NCBI GenBank assembly: GCA_026416815.1
Contig: JAOAEJ010000011.1
Span: 19,721 to 83,720, forward strand
From: Clostridia bacterium
GTDB taxonomy: Bacteria > Bacillota > Clostridia > Acetivibrionales > DSM-2933
Length of the DNA stretch: 64,000 bases
Direction: 5' to 3'
Shown here: one piece after another, positions 44,164-54,044 of the stretch
Numbering within the stretch: position 1 is the stretch's first letter
How the letters are laid out: each line of letters opens with the position of its first letter
Translations under genes and position numbers: made by a program
Notes under the pieces: generated by a model
Seen by the model: only the letters and a program-made list of their open reading frames with translations
What the model was told of the DNA's origin: nothing
The model's database searches: none

Positions 44164-44203
44164 TTAGAGGATGGGTGGCTACCAAATAGCACAGTGTGTT
44201 GAT

Positions 44204-45925
44204 CTATATTGGCAGCATAATGCTCACCTTTGTCCCTTTGCCTTCGGTGCTTTGTATGGTTATGGTTCCGCCGTGTTTTTCTACTATTTCTTTTGTTATG
44301 GCAAGGCCTAGGCCGTTGCCGCCGAGGTTTCTTGAGCGGGCTTTGTCTATGCGGTAGAAGGGCTCGAAGATTTTGTCCAGGGTGTCTGGAGGGATTCCGC
44401 AGCCGTTGTCTTCTACTGTGAGGGTTGCTTGGGTGTGGCTTTGGGTGAGGGATATCAGTATTTTGCCGCCGCTGGAGTATTTTATTGCGTTGTCCAGTAT
44501 GTTGACTACCGCTTGTTTTATTCTTGCGGGGTCAACTAGTACTTCGGGGAGTTGGGGCAGGCTGGTAGTTATTTTTATATTGAATTTTTGGGCTTTTAGT
44601 GACATTTGGCCTGCTATTTCGTTTATGAGGGCTGATAGGTCGGTGCTTTTTGGCTCTATTTCAAATTCGTATTTGTTTAGGCATGACAAGTCTATGAGAT
44701 CATTGACCAGGCGAAGGAGCCTGTCACCGGCATCTTCTAAGTAATTGACCGAGGTTTGGAATACAGCTTTATCGATTCCTTTGTTTTTTAAAAGGTCTAT
44801 GTATCCCAGTATGGTGGTTAGGGGGGTTTTGAGTTCATGGGATACGTTGGTGAAAAACTGGCGCTGCTTTTCTTGCAAAAGGCGCAGCTCTGTTATATCG
44901 TTGAGTATGAATACTATGCCGTCTTGGTCGTGGTCAAGGACTAACGGAGTAGCGCATATAAGGATGTTTTTTTCGCTGGAGTTAACCTCTACGACGGTTC
45001 TAGATTTACTTTGCCTTACTTTTTCTGCTATTTTTCTGATTTCCGATTCAATTTCGTTGTTTACGGCTTTTTTGGCAGTGTTATTTATGGCTATTATCTG
45101 ATTGCTGCCGTCTAGTGCTATGACGCCTTCACCCATGCTTTCCAGGACGGAGTTTAGCTTGCTTTTTTCGATGTTTATTATGTCTATGCGGTTTTCGATT
45201 TCTGACGACATAGTGTTGAAGGTTTTGGCGAGGTCACCTACCTCGTCGGAGGATGGTATTCGGATTTTGTTTTTAAAGTTGCCTTTCGCGATTTCTACAG
45301 CAGATTCCTTAAGGCTCAGGATAGGTTTCGTAATTCTGTAGGTCAGTAGAATGCTTACAATTAGGACGATTGCTATACCTGCGGCGAAGGATATGAGAAA
45401 TAGCACCTGAATTGTCCTGGTGCTGTTGTCCATTTCACGCATGGGGTATACAAACATTACTTCACCTATGACCTTGCCGGAGGGCATGACGGGGAAGGCA
45501 AAGTAGAGGTGTCTTATCCCCTCATGCTGCCTTGCTACGTAGGTTCTGTTGCCTTTAATGACTTCGTTTAGCTCGGGGAATTCCTTTTGGAGGGATTCCT
45601 CCCCACTGCCTGAGTCGGCAAGGAGTGCTTTGGATGTAGAGAATAATAGTACTCTTGTGCCTGCCGATTCTCTGGAAAGCTTTGAAGCAAAATCATCGGC
45701 ATGGGCATTGAAGTCCTTTTCGGTGGCTGAGGGGTGTTCTCCCGTAAGAAGGCTCTGCTTGACGGAGATAATGGACACCTCTGCCTGGTGTTTGAGGTTT
45801 TCCACCAGCATGTTCTCATTGACTGTGCTCAGCCTGTCAACCACGGCTATATAGATGACCAGAAAGGCGAGGATGAGGACTATTAAGTTTGTAGCAAGTA
45901 TTTTGTGTCTTAGACTTATTTTCAT
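44204..45925 (-). CDS. Sensor histidine kinase, PhoR/ResE-type
   Basis: 573 residues. One membrane helix near the start (ATNLIVLILAFLVIYIAVVD), an extracellular sensor of ~150 residues, a second helix (about 175-200, FLISFAAGIAIVLIVSILLT), HAMP (KPILSLKESAVEIAKGNF), a PAS-like segment (SVLESMGEGVIALDGSNQII), HisKA with NVSHELKTPLT (His363), and HATPase motifs NILDNAIKYSSGG, DNGCGIPP, FYRIDKARS and GLGLAI. It phosphorylates the response regulator encoded 1 nt upstream. No ligand is evident. It has a higher GC than most genes here. Confidence 0.94.
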   Translation of the reverse strand: MKISLRHKILATNLIVLILAFLVIYIAVVDRLSTVNENMLVENLKHQAEVSIISVKQSLLTGEHPSATEKDFNAHADDFASKLSRESAGTRVLLFSTSKALLADSGSGEESLQKEFPELNEVIKGNRTYVARQHEGIRHLYFAFPVMPSGKVIGEVMFVYPMREMDNSTRTIQVLFLISFAAGIAIVLIVSILLTYRITKPILSLKESAVEIAKGNFKNKIRIPSSDEVGDLAKTFNTMSSEIENRIDIINIEKSKLNSVLESMGEGVIALDGSNQIIAINNTAKKAVNNEIESEIRKIAEKVRQSKSRTVVEVNSSEKNILICATPLVLDHDQDGIVFILNDITELRLLQEKQRQFFTNVSHELKTPLTTILGYIDLLKNKGIDKAVFQTSVNYLEDAGDRLLRLVNDLIDLSCLNKYEFEIEPKSTDLSALINEIAGQMSLKAQKFNIKITTSLPQLPEVLVDPARIKQAVVNILDNAIKYSSGGKILISLTQSHTQATLTVEDNGCGIPPDTLDKIFEPFYRIDKARSRNLGGNGLGLAITKEIVEKHGGTITIQSTEGKGTKVSIMLPI

Positions 45926-45926
45926 A

Positions 45927-46622
45927 TCAGCTTATCTGCCTTTTCATACGGTATCCCACGCCGAAGACTGTCTGAATAAATTCATTTCCCGGGTGTTCAT
46001 CCTTCATTTTTTTCCTTAGCCGCTGTACATGTACATCCACTGTTCGTGTATCTCCGGCAAAATCGTAGCCCCAGACCCTTTCGAGCAGGTGATCCCTTGA
46101 AAATACCTGTTCGATATTGTTCATCAAGAAGCAGAGCAGGTCGTATTCTTTGACTGACAGCTCCAATTCGCAGCCCGAGAGCACGGCTTTTCTGTTGTAG
46201 GGGTATACCTCAAGGCAGCCGTTGGTAAGGCATTTGAGGGGATTACTTTTGGGCTCATGGGAAGCTCTTCTGAGTAAAGCCTTCACACGGGCCACTAGCT
46301 CCCGGGTGTGGAAAGGCTTGGTTATGTAGTCGTCTGCTCCGAGCTCCAGGCCCAATACCTTGTCCACGATATCTGATTTGGCGGTTAGCATTATAATGGG
46401 TATAGGGTTTTCGGAGGTTACTTTTCTGCATATGTCAAAGCCGTTTATTTCGGGCAGCATTAGGTCAAGTATAAGTAAATCGGGTCTGAAGGATTCGATT
46501 TTTTTTAGGGCTTCCCTGCCGTCATGGGCAGAGGTGACTTCATAGCCTTCGGATTCAAGATTTATTTTTAACAAATCGCATATGGGTACTTCATCGTCCA
46601 CTATAAGTATTTTTTGCTTCAC
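45927..46622 (-). CDS. OmpR/PhoB-family response regulator
   Basis: 231 residues. The receiver domain has ILIVDDEVPI, the phospho-acceptor in LLILDLMLPE (Asp53), MLTAKSD and DYITKPFHTRELVARV. The C-terminal winged helix has LSVKEYDLLCFLMNN, FSRDHLLERVWGYDFAGDTR and TVDVHVQRLRKKM. It is the DNA-binding partner of the following histidine kinase. AAGGAG-like spacing is present upstream (GGAGCTGT region on the minus strand). The pair faces away from the giant secreted-protein genes. Confidence 0.95.
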   Translation of the reverse strand: MKQKILIVDDEVPICDLLKINLESEGYEVTSAHDGREALKKIESFRPDLLILDLMLPEINGFDICRKVTSENPIPIIMLTAKSDIVDKVLGLELGADDYITKPFHTRELVARVKALLRRASHEPKSNPLKCLTNGCLEVYPYNRKAVLSGCELELSVKEYDLLCFLMNNIEQVFSRDHLLERVWGYDFAGDTRTVDVHVQRLRKKMKDEHPGNEFIQTVFGVGYRMKRQIS

Positions 46623-46850
46623 GGTTAGACAGCTCCTTAGTAAGTTATTAAGCTAAATTATACCATATGTATGGGGTGATGTGAAAAAGTGACTATTGGA
46701 TTGATAAGATATGACTAAAAGCTGTATGAATATGACTAATGGCTGCTTTTAATATGATTAAAAAAATTATATTGTATATATGGAAATTGAAAGAAGTCAA
46801 TTTTGAAAAGTGAAAATTTTGTCGAATTTCTAGATTTATCCGCGAAGTTA

Positions 46851-46879
46851 TTGCAAACGTTGGAGAATGCTGCTAGAAT
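46851..46879 (+). promoter_or_regulatory. Promoter of the giant secreted-protein cluster
   Basis: TTGCAA (46851-46856), a 17-nt spacer, TAGAAT (46874-46879). The leader to the GTG at 47223 would be about 335 nt long and contains a tiny ORF with its own ribosome binding site. Confidence 0.6.
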
Positions 46880-47005
46880 ATAGTTCGTAGGGAACATATA
46901 CCAAATTATTTCACACATTTCTTAAATCACAGTATTTATATACAGAAAAAACTATACCAATTATAGATAGAGTTACTGATATTTTATTTTAGGGGAGATA
47001 TGAAT

Positions 47006-47062
47006 ATGGAAGGAAAGTCATTAACAAATAAGCATCATTTCTGCAATTGTTTTCAATCATAA
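47006..47062 (+). CDS. Tiny leader ORF (18 residues)
   Basis: ATG 47006 follows AGGGGAG by 8 nt and opens an 18-codon frame, MEGKSLTNKHHFCNCFQS, ending in TAA. It lies in the 600-nt gap before the giant gene, inside the predicted leader. It has a CxC pair and two adjacent His. It could be a regulatory leader peptide, a small secreted or modified peptide, or chance; the good ribosome binding site is the main support. The rest of the gap (46623-46850, 47063-47210) is AT-rich with no other feature seen apart from a TATGACTAA repeat trace at about 46709-46745. Confidence 0.35.
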   Translation: MEGKSLTNKHHFCNCFQS

Positions 47063-47222
47063 CAAACAGTACAAAAATCTTTATGATATCCCAAGCAATA
47101 GCTATTCTAAGGCAAAATTTTATTAGTAATATATCCCGAATTTTAATCTATGGAGGTGTGTCTGAAAGCTATTTTATTATTAAAAACCAAAAACAAATAT
47201 CAATTTTTTAGGGGGTAAAAAC

Positions 47223-50200
47223 GTGCGTAGAGGAAAATTATTAAGAATTTTCAGCTTTTGTGTACTGATTTCTTTTTTGTTCAGTACCATTTCTTTAGAC
47301 TTTTCACAAAATGGTTTGGGTCTTGAGCTTGGAAGCAATGCATATGCAGGCATAGCAGAAACTGCTGTGAATTTATTAGGCAGCGATGGAGATTTCGAAG
47401 TTGACTCAAATAGCGATGGATTAGCTGATGGATGGACACCAAGTACTGGCAGTAGGTATGCTTTAGATTCATGGTGGAAAAGGTCTGGGGACAAGTCTCA
47501 GAAGATAGTTGGAGCGACATATAACGGTAGCCCATTGAGAAGGAGCATTACTAATATTAAGAACTCCAATACTTACTTATTAGTTCTTAATAGCAAAGTG
47601 ACCAAAACCGCGGGAAATGCTTCAGGAGCTTATTCATTATATGGATATGTAGAAAATTCTACATGGGCTGGTGGGCCTGTAAAGAGCCTATCTATAGCGG
47701 AAGGCGAAAAGAGAATAGTCCACAAGTTTACTACTTCTGCTTCAGCCACCGCCAGTTATCCTACGATTTATTTAGGTTATTTAAGTTCGGTAACTGATGA
47801 GGTATTGGATATTTATATGGATAGTGCTGCACTGTATGATTTGACAGCTTTAGGTTTGCAGAATAAGACTGAGGATGAACTAGCCAGCATATTTAATTTT
47901 GGTGCCAGCCAACCTCCACGAGATTCCATTACTAGCTTGTTAGGAAGTGATGGAGATTTTGAGGCTGATACAGATAATGATGGAGTGGCTGACGGATGGA
48001 TTAAGGGGTCTAACCACAAGCATGTGTTGGATTCATCATGGAAAAAATCCGGATACAAATCTCAGAAGGTGGAGGGAGTAATAAGTAATGGGGTACCTTT
48101 ACAAAAGAGTATTAGTATAAAGAACTCCAATACTTACTTATTAGTCCTACATAGCAAACTGACCAAAACCTCCGGTAATGCTTCCGGTGCTTATGCAATG
48201 TATGGGTATGTAGAAAATAGCTTATGGGCTGGTGGGTCCGTAAAGAGCCTATCTATATCCGAAGGTGAAAAGAAAATAGTACATAAGTTTACTACCTCTA
48301 CTACAGCAATTGACAAATCACCTATGATATATTTAGGTTTTATAAGTTCGAGAACTGATGAAGTTTTGGACATTTATATGGATGGTGTTGCACTGTATGA
48401 TTTAACTGCGTTAGGTTTGCAGAATAAAAATGAGGATGAACTAGCCAGCATATTTAATTTCGATACAAATCAATCTCTAGGAGAGTCAATTACTAACTTA
48501 TTAGGCAGTGACGGTAACTTTGAAATTGACTCAAACAGTAATGGTGTTGGTGATGGGTGGACATCAAATTATAACGGTACAAATGGAATAGATTCAACAT
48601 GGAAGATATTTGGCGCAAAATCTCAGAAGATAAGTGGAGTGACAAATAATACGGGGCACTTGGCAAAGAGTCTTGCTGTAAAGAATTATAATACCTATTT
48701 GGTAGTCTTAAACAGTAAAGTTGTGAAAACTTCGGGCTTAGGAACGGGTGCGTATTTAACCTATGGGTATACAGAAGCTGGCTCATGGGCTGGTGGGACC
48801 ACAAAAAATTTGACACTTGCAGAAGCTGAGAAGAAAATAGTCTTTAAATTTACAACATCGTCCTCAGCAGCAAGCAAATCACCTGCACTATATTTAGGTT
48901 GGCTGCATGGTAGGACGGATGAAACCCTAGATATATATATGGATGGTGTAGCACTATATGACCTTACTGCACTAGGCCTGGAAAATAGAGCGGAATCAGA
49001 ATTGGCTAATATGTTTAATTTTACCGATGGGACTACTTCAGGCAATCTTGCAAGCAGTTTATTAGGGGGAGAAGGAGATTTTGAGGCTGATACAAATAGT
49101 GACGGGTTAGCAAATAGTTGGAGCTCATACTACAATGGCACAACTTCCTTGGACCTGTCTTGGAATAAGTTTGGATCGAAGTCACAACGGATTAGCGGAG
49201 TAACAGGTAATGCCAGCTATCTCGGGAGAAGTATCCCTGTAAAGAACTCTAATACGTATTTGTTGGTTTCTGATTGTAAGGTTGTAAAAACTTCCGGTAC
49301 TGGCACAAGTGCGTATCTAGCATTTGGGTATACGGAAAATGGCTCTTGGTATGCAGGTGTTAAGCACCTAACACTGGCGGATGGTGCGAAAAGAATAGTT
49401 CATAAGTTCACAACATCTTCCCAGGCTGTTAACAGTTCACCAATGATTTATTTAGGATGGCTACACGGTAGAACAGATGAAGTTTTAGATATAAATTATG
49501 ATGGAGTGGCACTGTATGACTTAACTGCTCTAGGATTGGAAAATAAGTCTGAGGATGAGCTGGCAAGGATAACTAATACTAACAAATTACTTGGATATGA
49601 CTCTATATCCCCCAATATGGGCTATGTAAGCGTTACATCTACCGAGAATAGCGTAACAATAAAAGGCTCTGCAACAGATAATGAATCGGGACTCAGTTCT
49701 GTACCCTATGGTTTTACCATAGGTAATAACTCAACAGTATGGAAAGCTCCAGAGATAGTGGCGGCGAATTCTACTGTTGTAAATCAACAAATGGAGACAT
49801 CGGGCAATGGGGGGAGAAAGCTGGTAAGGCTCAGTAATGGGTGGCTGGTTGCCGGTGTATTTGATAGTACTACGGGGTATGTAAATTTCTATGTAAGCGA
49901 AGATGATGGGAGATCGTGGTATAGAAAGTGCTATGTAGCAAATAACTGGCGTATGTGGGCGATGGCCAGCTATGGAACTAAGGTATATATATTAAGAGGG
50001 TCTGAGGGCGTAGATTGGAATATTTTTAATGAAGTAGATATGACCACAGCAAGTGGTGATATGACCTCATCGGCTGTAGCTTTTGAATCAGGACAAACCA
50101 GTACAGGAGTGGGTGTATCGTTAGCTGTAGACCCGAGTGGAAACATATATGCAGCTTGGTCCAGCAAAAATAGTACTTACCCAAATAGCTTTAATATACG

Positions 50201-53200
50201 CTATAGCAAAAGAGCTACAAGTGGAATTTGGAGTAGCCCTATACAGGTTACTACATATAATACAGCCGGAATTGATGCAACAAATCCATGCATCATAATA
50301 AATAATGATAGGCCTGTAGTTTTGTACCAGCTTAATACGCCTAACTCGAATAAGGGTATTTATGGTTCATATTTTAACGGTACATCATGGAACGCCTGCA
50401 ACTCTGGAATTGCTATAAATGGAAATTCAAGCGAATACGGCGCATATGTACAATCAAGCCCTTCAGCAGCAGTAGATGGAAAAGGATTTATCCATGTTGT
50501 ATGGCATGGGGCTAACAGTGCATATAGCTCTACGCCGAACATCTACTATTCCAAGTCCAATGATGGAGGTATGACATGGAGTAACGTAGAAAGGCTTACG
50601 AATGACGGTTATGACAATCAAAATGCTTCGGTCACAGTAGACGACAACAATAGGATACACGTAGTTTTCCAAAGGCGCTCTGCTGTATCAGTAGCATCAT
50701 ATGATATATGCAAAGTAACAAACTATGGGAGTAGCTGGTCGCCTATACAGACAATAACAAACTCTAGCAGTAGCGAGGAACATCCTTCGGTGTGTTCAAA
50801 CTACTCAGGATTTGAGGAGCCTTTGGTTATATATAAATCCGCACAAGGATTGGTGAAATATAGTGGAAGTATTAAAGAAGCAAACTTTACTCAAACAAAT
50901 TTAATTCCTGGTAAGTTCTACACAGTAAAGTTTGAGGTAAGAGATAATAGCGGCAATATAATAAGCATAACAAGAGAGATATATACAAAGGCAGCAATAC
51001 CTGCACTTGGGGCTGGAAATTCTACTACGGCAACCGTAGATATATCTACTGTAGATAATAATGCATTAGCAACGCAGTACCAGATCATAAGGGGTAAAAT
51101 ACCAAACTTCAATACAGGCTCATTGCCATTAATAGCGGGAACATATCACTCTTTTATTGTAATGGATGACGGCAAAGTCAAAGCATGGGGTTATAATACT
51201 GCAGGGCAGCTAGGCTTTGGGGATAACATGGATAGGAATCTGCCGGCAGTAATACCGGGGTTGGTTGGTGTAAAACAAATTGCAGCAGGACATAACACCT
51301 CCTTTGCCTTAATGAACGATGGTACGGTTAAAGCGTGGGGACTTAATGCAACCGGTCAGCTAGGTCTAGGCGATAGTAAAAACAGAAGTGTGCCCACGAC
51401 TATACAAGGCCTAAAAGGAGTAAGGCAGATTGTAGCTGGTTTCCAACATACACTGGCATTAATGGAAAACGGTACTGTCAAAGCCTGGGGATACAACACC
51501 TATGGACAACTCGGGTTGGGTGATGCGGTAGATAGGAACATACCAACTACAATACCGGGACTAACCGGAGTAAAACAGATATCGGCAGGGGCTTACCATA
51601 CAATTGCATTAATGGAAGACGGAACGGTTAAAGTATGGGGATGTAATACTTCTGGACAGTTAGGGTTAGGGCATACGGAGAATTTGAGTGTTCCGACTGA
51701 TGTGCCGGGATTGGTAGGTGCAAAGCAAATCGCAGCAGGGTTTTATCATTCAATGGCTATTATGAGCGATGGTACTGTAAAGGCATGGGGCTCTAACAAG
51801 GCTGTTGGGGTAGTGACTAGCAGCAATGTTAATTTACCGTCAACTATTCCCGGACTAGTGGGCGTAAAACAGCTTGCAGGCTCATGCAACTATACAATAG
51901 CTCTGATGAATGACGGTACAGTCAAAGCCTGGGGAGAAAATACTCACGGACAGATGGGCTTTGGGGACAAGACTGCAAGATATATACCAACAGCTTTGCC
52001 TGGAATATCTGGGGTAGAGCAGCTTGCGGCAGGATATTTCCATACTCTCATGTTAATGAGTGATGGAACAATTAAGGCAGCCGGATATAATGGCGTTGGG
52101 GGACTAGGATTGGGGGACGCTGTGGATAGGAGCACATACACTATAGTATCGGCATTAGGTGCCACAGCTATCCAATATGTATCTGAATCGGGCGAGCTTG
52201 TAAATACACCTATGTGGATAAGCTTAACCAATAAAAAAGTAATTATAAAAGGATTATCGCCAAATACTGCATATGCCTTGCAGGCAAAAGCCCGAAACGG
52301 GGAAGGAATTGAAACAACTGTAAGTACACCAGTAATTTGTACTACTAGGATATCGGATATTCCAGCAGCTCCGGTAATTTCAGACACATCTGTAGTTGTA
52401 GCAAATACTTCGGTTGCAATATCATGGGCTGCTGTGTCTGGTGCAACAGGCTATGATATTGAGGTAGATGGGTTGGTAAAATACATAGGGACAAAAACCG
52501 CATATACTCATACAGGGCTTATTTCGAAGACTACCCACACATACAGGGTAAGAGCAAAGAATACAGCAGGAACGAGTGCATGGAGTCCTGCAAAAACCGT
52601 AGTAACTACATTTGTAGCACCAAATATGGTAGCAAATATTAGTGCGCAAGCAGAGGACAGGGTAATTACTATAACATGGGGTAAGGACCCGAATGCTGAA
52701 TTGTATGATATACAATTTGACGGTATATACATAGAAAACATCAGAGGTAATTCTATAACCCAGAGCGGTTTACAGCCAGCTACACAGCATACCTTTTCTA
52801 TTAAGGCAAAGAATGCTGCGGGAGAGACTGGATGGAATGTTCCGGTAAGTGTGTCTACATTCTTACTCGGTACGCCACAGGAATTAAGAACTGTTGAAAC
52901 TGACAATTCAATTACATTAGTGTGGGACAGCATACCTCAAGCTACAGGATATGAAATAGAAATAAACGGAACAGTGGCAGGTAGCAGCACAGAAGCTAGA
53001 TATGTACATAGCGGACTTAACCCGGAAACTTCATACAGGTTTAGAATCCGAGCCAAAAATGATCAAGGCTTTAGTACATGGAGCGAGGTACTTACAGCTT
53101 CCACCTTACCGGTGAAACCTCCAATGCCTTCGAATCTGGGAGCTACTGCGGCTCAAAACGTAATAACCCTGACATGGAACCCTGTAGCGGATGTAGAAGG

Positions 53201-53960
53201 GTATGACATAGAGCTTGACGGTATAGTGATATACAATGATATAAGCACAGTCTATACGCATTTAGACCTTGAGTCTAACACAAAGCATACATACAGGGTA
53301 AGATCAAGAAATGCGGCAATAGAAGGTGACTGGAGCAATACTCTGATAATCTCAACACTACCCGGCAAGCCTAAGGCTCCGGCAAATATAGCTGTAGCAG
53401 CTTCTGGAAGTATAGTGACAATAAAGTGGGATAAGGAGTCGGGAGCAACAGGCTACGATATAGAAGTAGACGGAGTGGTAGTAAATAACGGAACCAAGAC
53501 AAGCTATGTGCATAGAAGGGTATCTTCCGACGTAGGCCATAAGTATAGGGTAAGATCAAGAAATGCAGAAGGGATTAGCGAATGGAGCGGACTTGTAGTA
53601 AACAATGCTATTATTGCTAAGTGTACAAAACAAAATACCGTAGACCTGGGACTGACTGCAGGAAACATAACCGACTTTAGCCAGTACACCCTTACTGTCA
53701 CATATAATCCGGAAATAATGGACGTAGTTGACCTATGTGCGCTAAGTGCCAAGAACGAACTGACTAAGGGTAAGATTGAGGGTACTGATATAACGATAGT
53801 AGAATTTGCACCGGGTAAAATAACCTTTGTAGTAGATAAGGTGGTTACACCGGGTGAATCATGGACAGGCGTAATAAATGCAATTAAGTTCAAGGCGAAA
53901 GTCACTGGAGGTACTACTATAACCTATACTGTTATAGGTAAGCCTGAAAACGTAGAGTAG
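47223..53960 (+). CDS. Giant secreted multi-domain protein (repeats, Asp-box propeller, RCC1, FN3)
   Basis: 2245 residues; GTG start with AGGGGGT 6 nt upstream. The signal peptide is FSFCVLISFLFSTISL, cut near AYA (about 41). Domains in order: four ~187-residue repeats starting near residues 49, 236, 423 and 609 (LLGSDGDFE.DSN.DG.ADGW to ALYDLTALGLQNK). Next, about 820-1235, is a sialidase-like propeller with Asp boxes (SEDDGRSW, SNDGGMTW). Seven RCC1 repeats (about 1299-1646, ALMNDGTVKAWG..T.GQLGLGD) follow, then five FN3 domains (about 1714-2130). The last ~110 residues resemble a cohesin-like or carbohydrate-binding beta sandwich. No sortase motif or S-layer domain is seen. It is probably an extracellular adhesin or carbohydrate-binding protein. 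Confidence 0.9.
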   Translation: MRRGKLLRIFSFCVLISFLFSTISLDFSQNGLGLELGSNAYAGIAETAVNLLGSDGDFEVDSNSDGLADGWTPSTGSRYALDSWWKRSGDKSQKIVGATYNGSPLRRSITNIKNSNTYLLVLNSKVTKTAGNASGAYSLYGYVENSTWAGGPVKSLSIAEGEKRIVHKFTTSASATASYPTIYLGYLSSVTDEVLDIYMDSAALYDLTALGLQNKTEDELASIFNFGASQPPRDSITSLLGSDGDFEADTDNDGVADGWIKGSNHKHVLDSSWKKSGYKSQKVEGVISNGVPLQKSISIKNSNTYLLVLHSKLTKTSGNASGAYAMYGYVENSLWAGGSVKSLSISEGEKKIVHKFTTSTTAIDKSPMIYLGFISSRTDEVLDIYMDGVALYDLTALGLQNKNEDELASIFNFDTNQSLGESITNLLGSDGNFEIDSNSNGVGDGWTSNYNGTNGIDSTWKIFGAKSQKISGVTNNTGHLAKSLAVKNYNTYLVVLNSKVVKTSGLGTGAYLTYGYTEAGSWAGGTTKNLTLAEAEKKIVFKFTTSSSAASKSPALYLGWLHGRTDETLDIYMDGVALYDLTALGLENRAESELANMFNFTDGTTSGNLASSLLGGEGDFEADTNSDGLANSWSSYYNGTTSLDLSWNKFGSKSQRISGVTGNASYLGRSIPVKNSNTYLLVSDCKVVKTSGTGTSAYLAFGYTENGSWYAGVKHLTLADGAKRIVHKFTTSSQAVNSSPMIYLGWLHGRTDEVLDINYDGVALYDLTALGLENKSEDELARITNTNKLLGYDSISPNMGYVSVTSTENSVTIKGSATDNESGLSSVPYGFTIGNNSTVWKAPEIVAANSTVVNQQMETSGNGGRKLVRLSNGWLVAGVFDSTTGYVNFYVSEDDGRSWYRKCYVANNWRMWAMASYGTKVYILRGSEGVDWNIFNEVDMTTASGDMTSSAVAFESGQTSTGVGVSLAVDPSGNIYAAWSSKNSTYPNSFNIRYSKRATSGIWSSPIQVTTYNTAGIDATNPCIIINNDRPVVLYQLNTPNSNKGIYGSYFNGTSWNACNSGIAINGNSSEYGAYVQSSPSAAVDGKGFIHVVWHGANSAYSSTPNIYYSKSNDGGMTWSNVERLTNDGYDNQNASVTVDDNNRIHVVFQRRSAVSVASYDICKVTNYGSSWSPIQTITNSSSSEEHPSVCSNYSGFEEPLVIYKSAQGLVKYSGSIKEANFTQTNLIPGKFYTVKFEVRDNSGNIISITREIYTKAAIPALGAGNSTTATVDISTVDNNALATQYQIIRGKIPNFNTGSLPLIAGTYHSFIVMDDGKVKAWGYNTAGQLGFGDNMDRNLPAVIPGLVGVKQIAAGHNTSFALMNDGTVKAWGLNATGQLGLGDSKNRSVPTTIQGLKGVRQIVAGFQHTLALMENGTVKAWGYNTYGQLGLGDAVDRNIPTTIPGLTGVKQISAGAYHTIALMEDGTVKVWGCNTSGQLGLGHTENLSVPTDVPGLVGAKQIAAGFYHSMAIMSDGTVKAWGSNKAVGVVTSSNVNLPSTIPGLVGVKQLAGSCNYTIALMNDGTVKAWGENTHGQMGFGDKTARYIPTALPGISGVEQLAAGYFHTLMLMSDGTIKAAGYNGVGGLGLGDAVDRSTYTIVSALGATAIQYVSESGELVNTPMWISLTNKKVIIKGLSPNTAYALQAKARNGEGIETTVSTPVICTTRISDIPAAPVISDTSVVVANTSVAISWAAVSGATGYDIEVDGLVKYIGTKTAYTHTGLISKTTHTYRVRAKNTAGTSAWSPAKTVVTTFVAPNMVANISAQAEDRVITITWGKDPNAELYDIQFDGIYIENIRGNSITQSGLQPATQHTFSIKAKNAAGETGWNVPVSVSTFLLGTPQELRTVETDNSITLVWDSIPQATGYEIEINGTVAGSSTEARYVHSGLNPETSYRFRIRAKNDQGFSTWSEVLTASTLPVKPPMPSNLGATAAQNVITLTWNPVADVEGYDIELDGIVIYNDISTVYTHLDLESNTKHTYRVRSRNAAIEGDWSNTLIISTLPGKPKAPANIAVAASGSIVTIKWDKESGATGYDIEVDGVVVNNGTKTSYVHRRVSSDVGHKYRVRSRNAEGISEWSGLVVNNAIIAKCTKQNTVDLGLTAGNITDFSQYTLTVTYNPEIMDVVDLCALSAKNELTKGKIEGTDITIVEFAPGKITFVVDKVVTPGESWTGVINAIKFKAKVTGGTTITYTVIGKPENVE
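47367..49600 (+). repeat. Four-fold intragenic repeat (~560 bp units)
   Basis: Four consecutive in-frame units of about 560 bp begin near 47367, 47928, 48489 and 49047. Each encodes a conserved start (LLGSDGDFE), an inner SLDxSWxxxGSKSQ-type stretch and an end (EVLDIYMDGVALYDLTALGL). Units 1-2 and 3-4 are most alike, which suggests duplication of a pair or continuing exchange. Confidence 0.85.
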
Positions 53961-53968
53961 GCCGGTTC

Positions 53969-54009
53969 ACTCCCTGCCCTTCGCATATATTGGGCTGAGG
54001 GGCGGGAGT
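53969..54009 (+). terminator. Hairpin between the two giant genes
   Basis: ACTCCCTGCCC pairs with GGGCGGGAGT across a ~20-nt loop, 9 nt after the stop. There is no T run, so it may be an mRNA-stabilising or attenuating structure and not a full terminator. Confidence 0.45.
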
Positions 54010-54044
54010 AAATCCAGGGTAAATTAAAATTGGGGGGTTATTGA

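Noticed and set aside
43674..44203. GC-rich block considered as rRNA or tRNA remnant
   Set aside because: None of the conserved rRNA or tRNA motifs that I know is present; only hairpins can be supported.
43337..45854. Several plus-strand open frames of 60-120 codons
   Set aside because: They are antisense shadows of the propeller lipoprotein and histidine kinase genes, lack ribosome binding sites and encode no recognisable protein.
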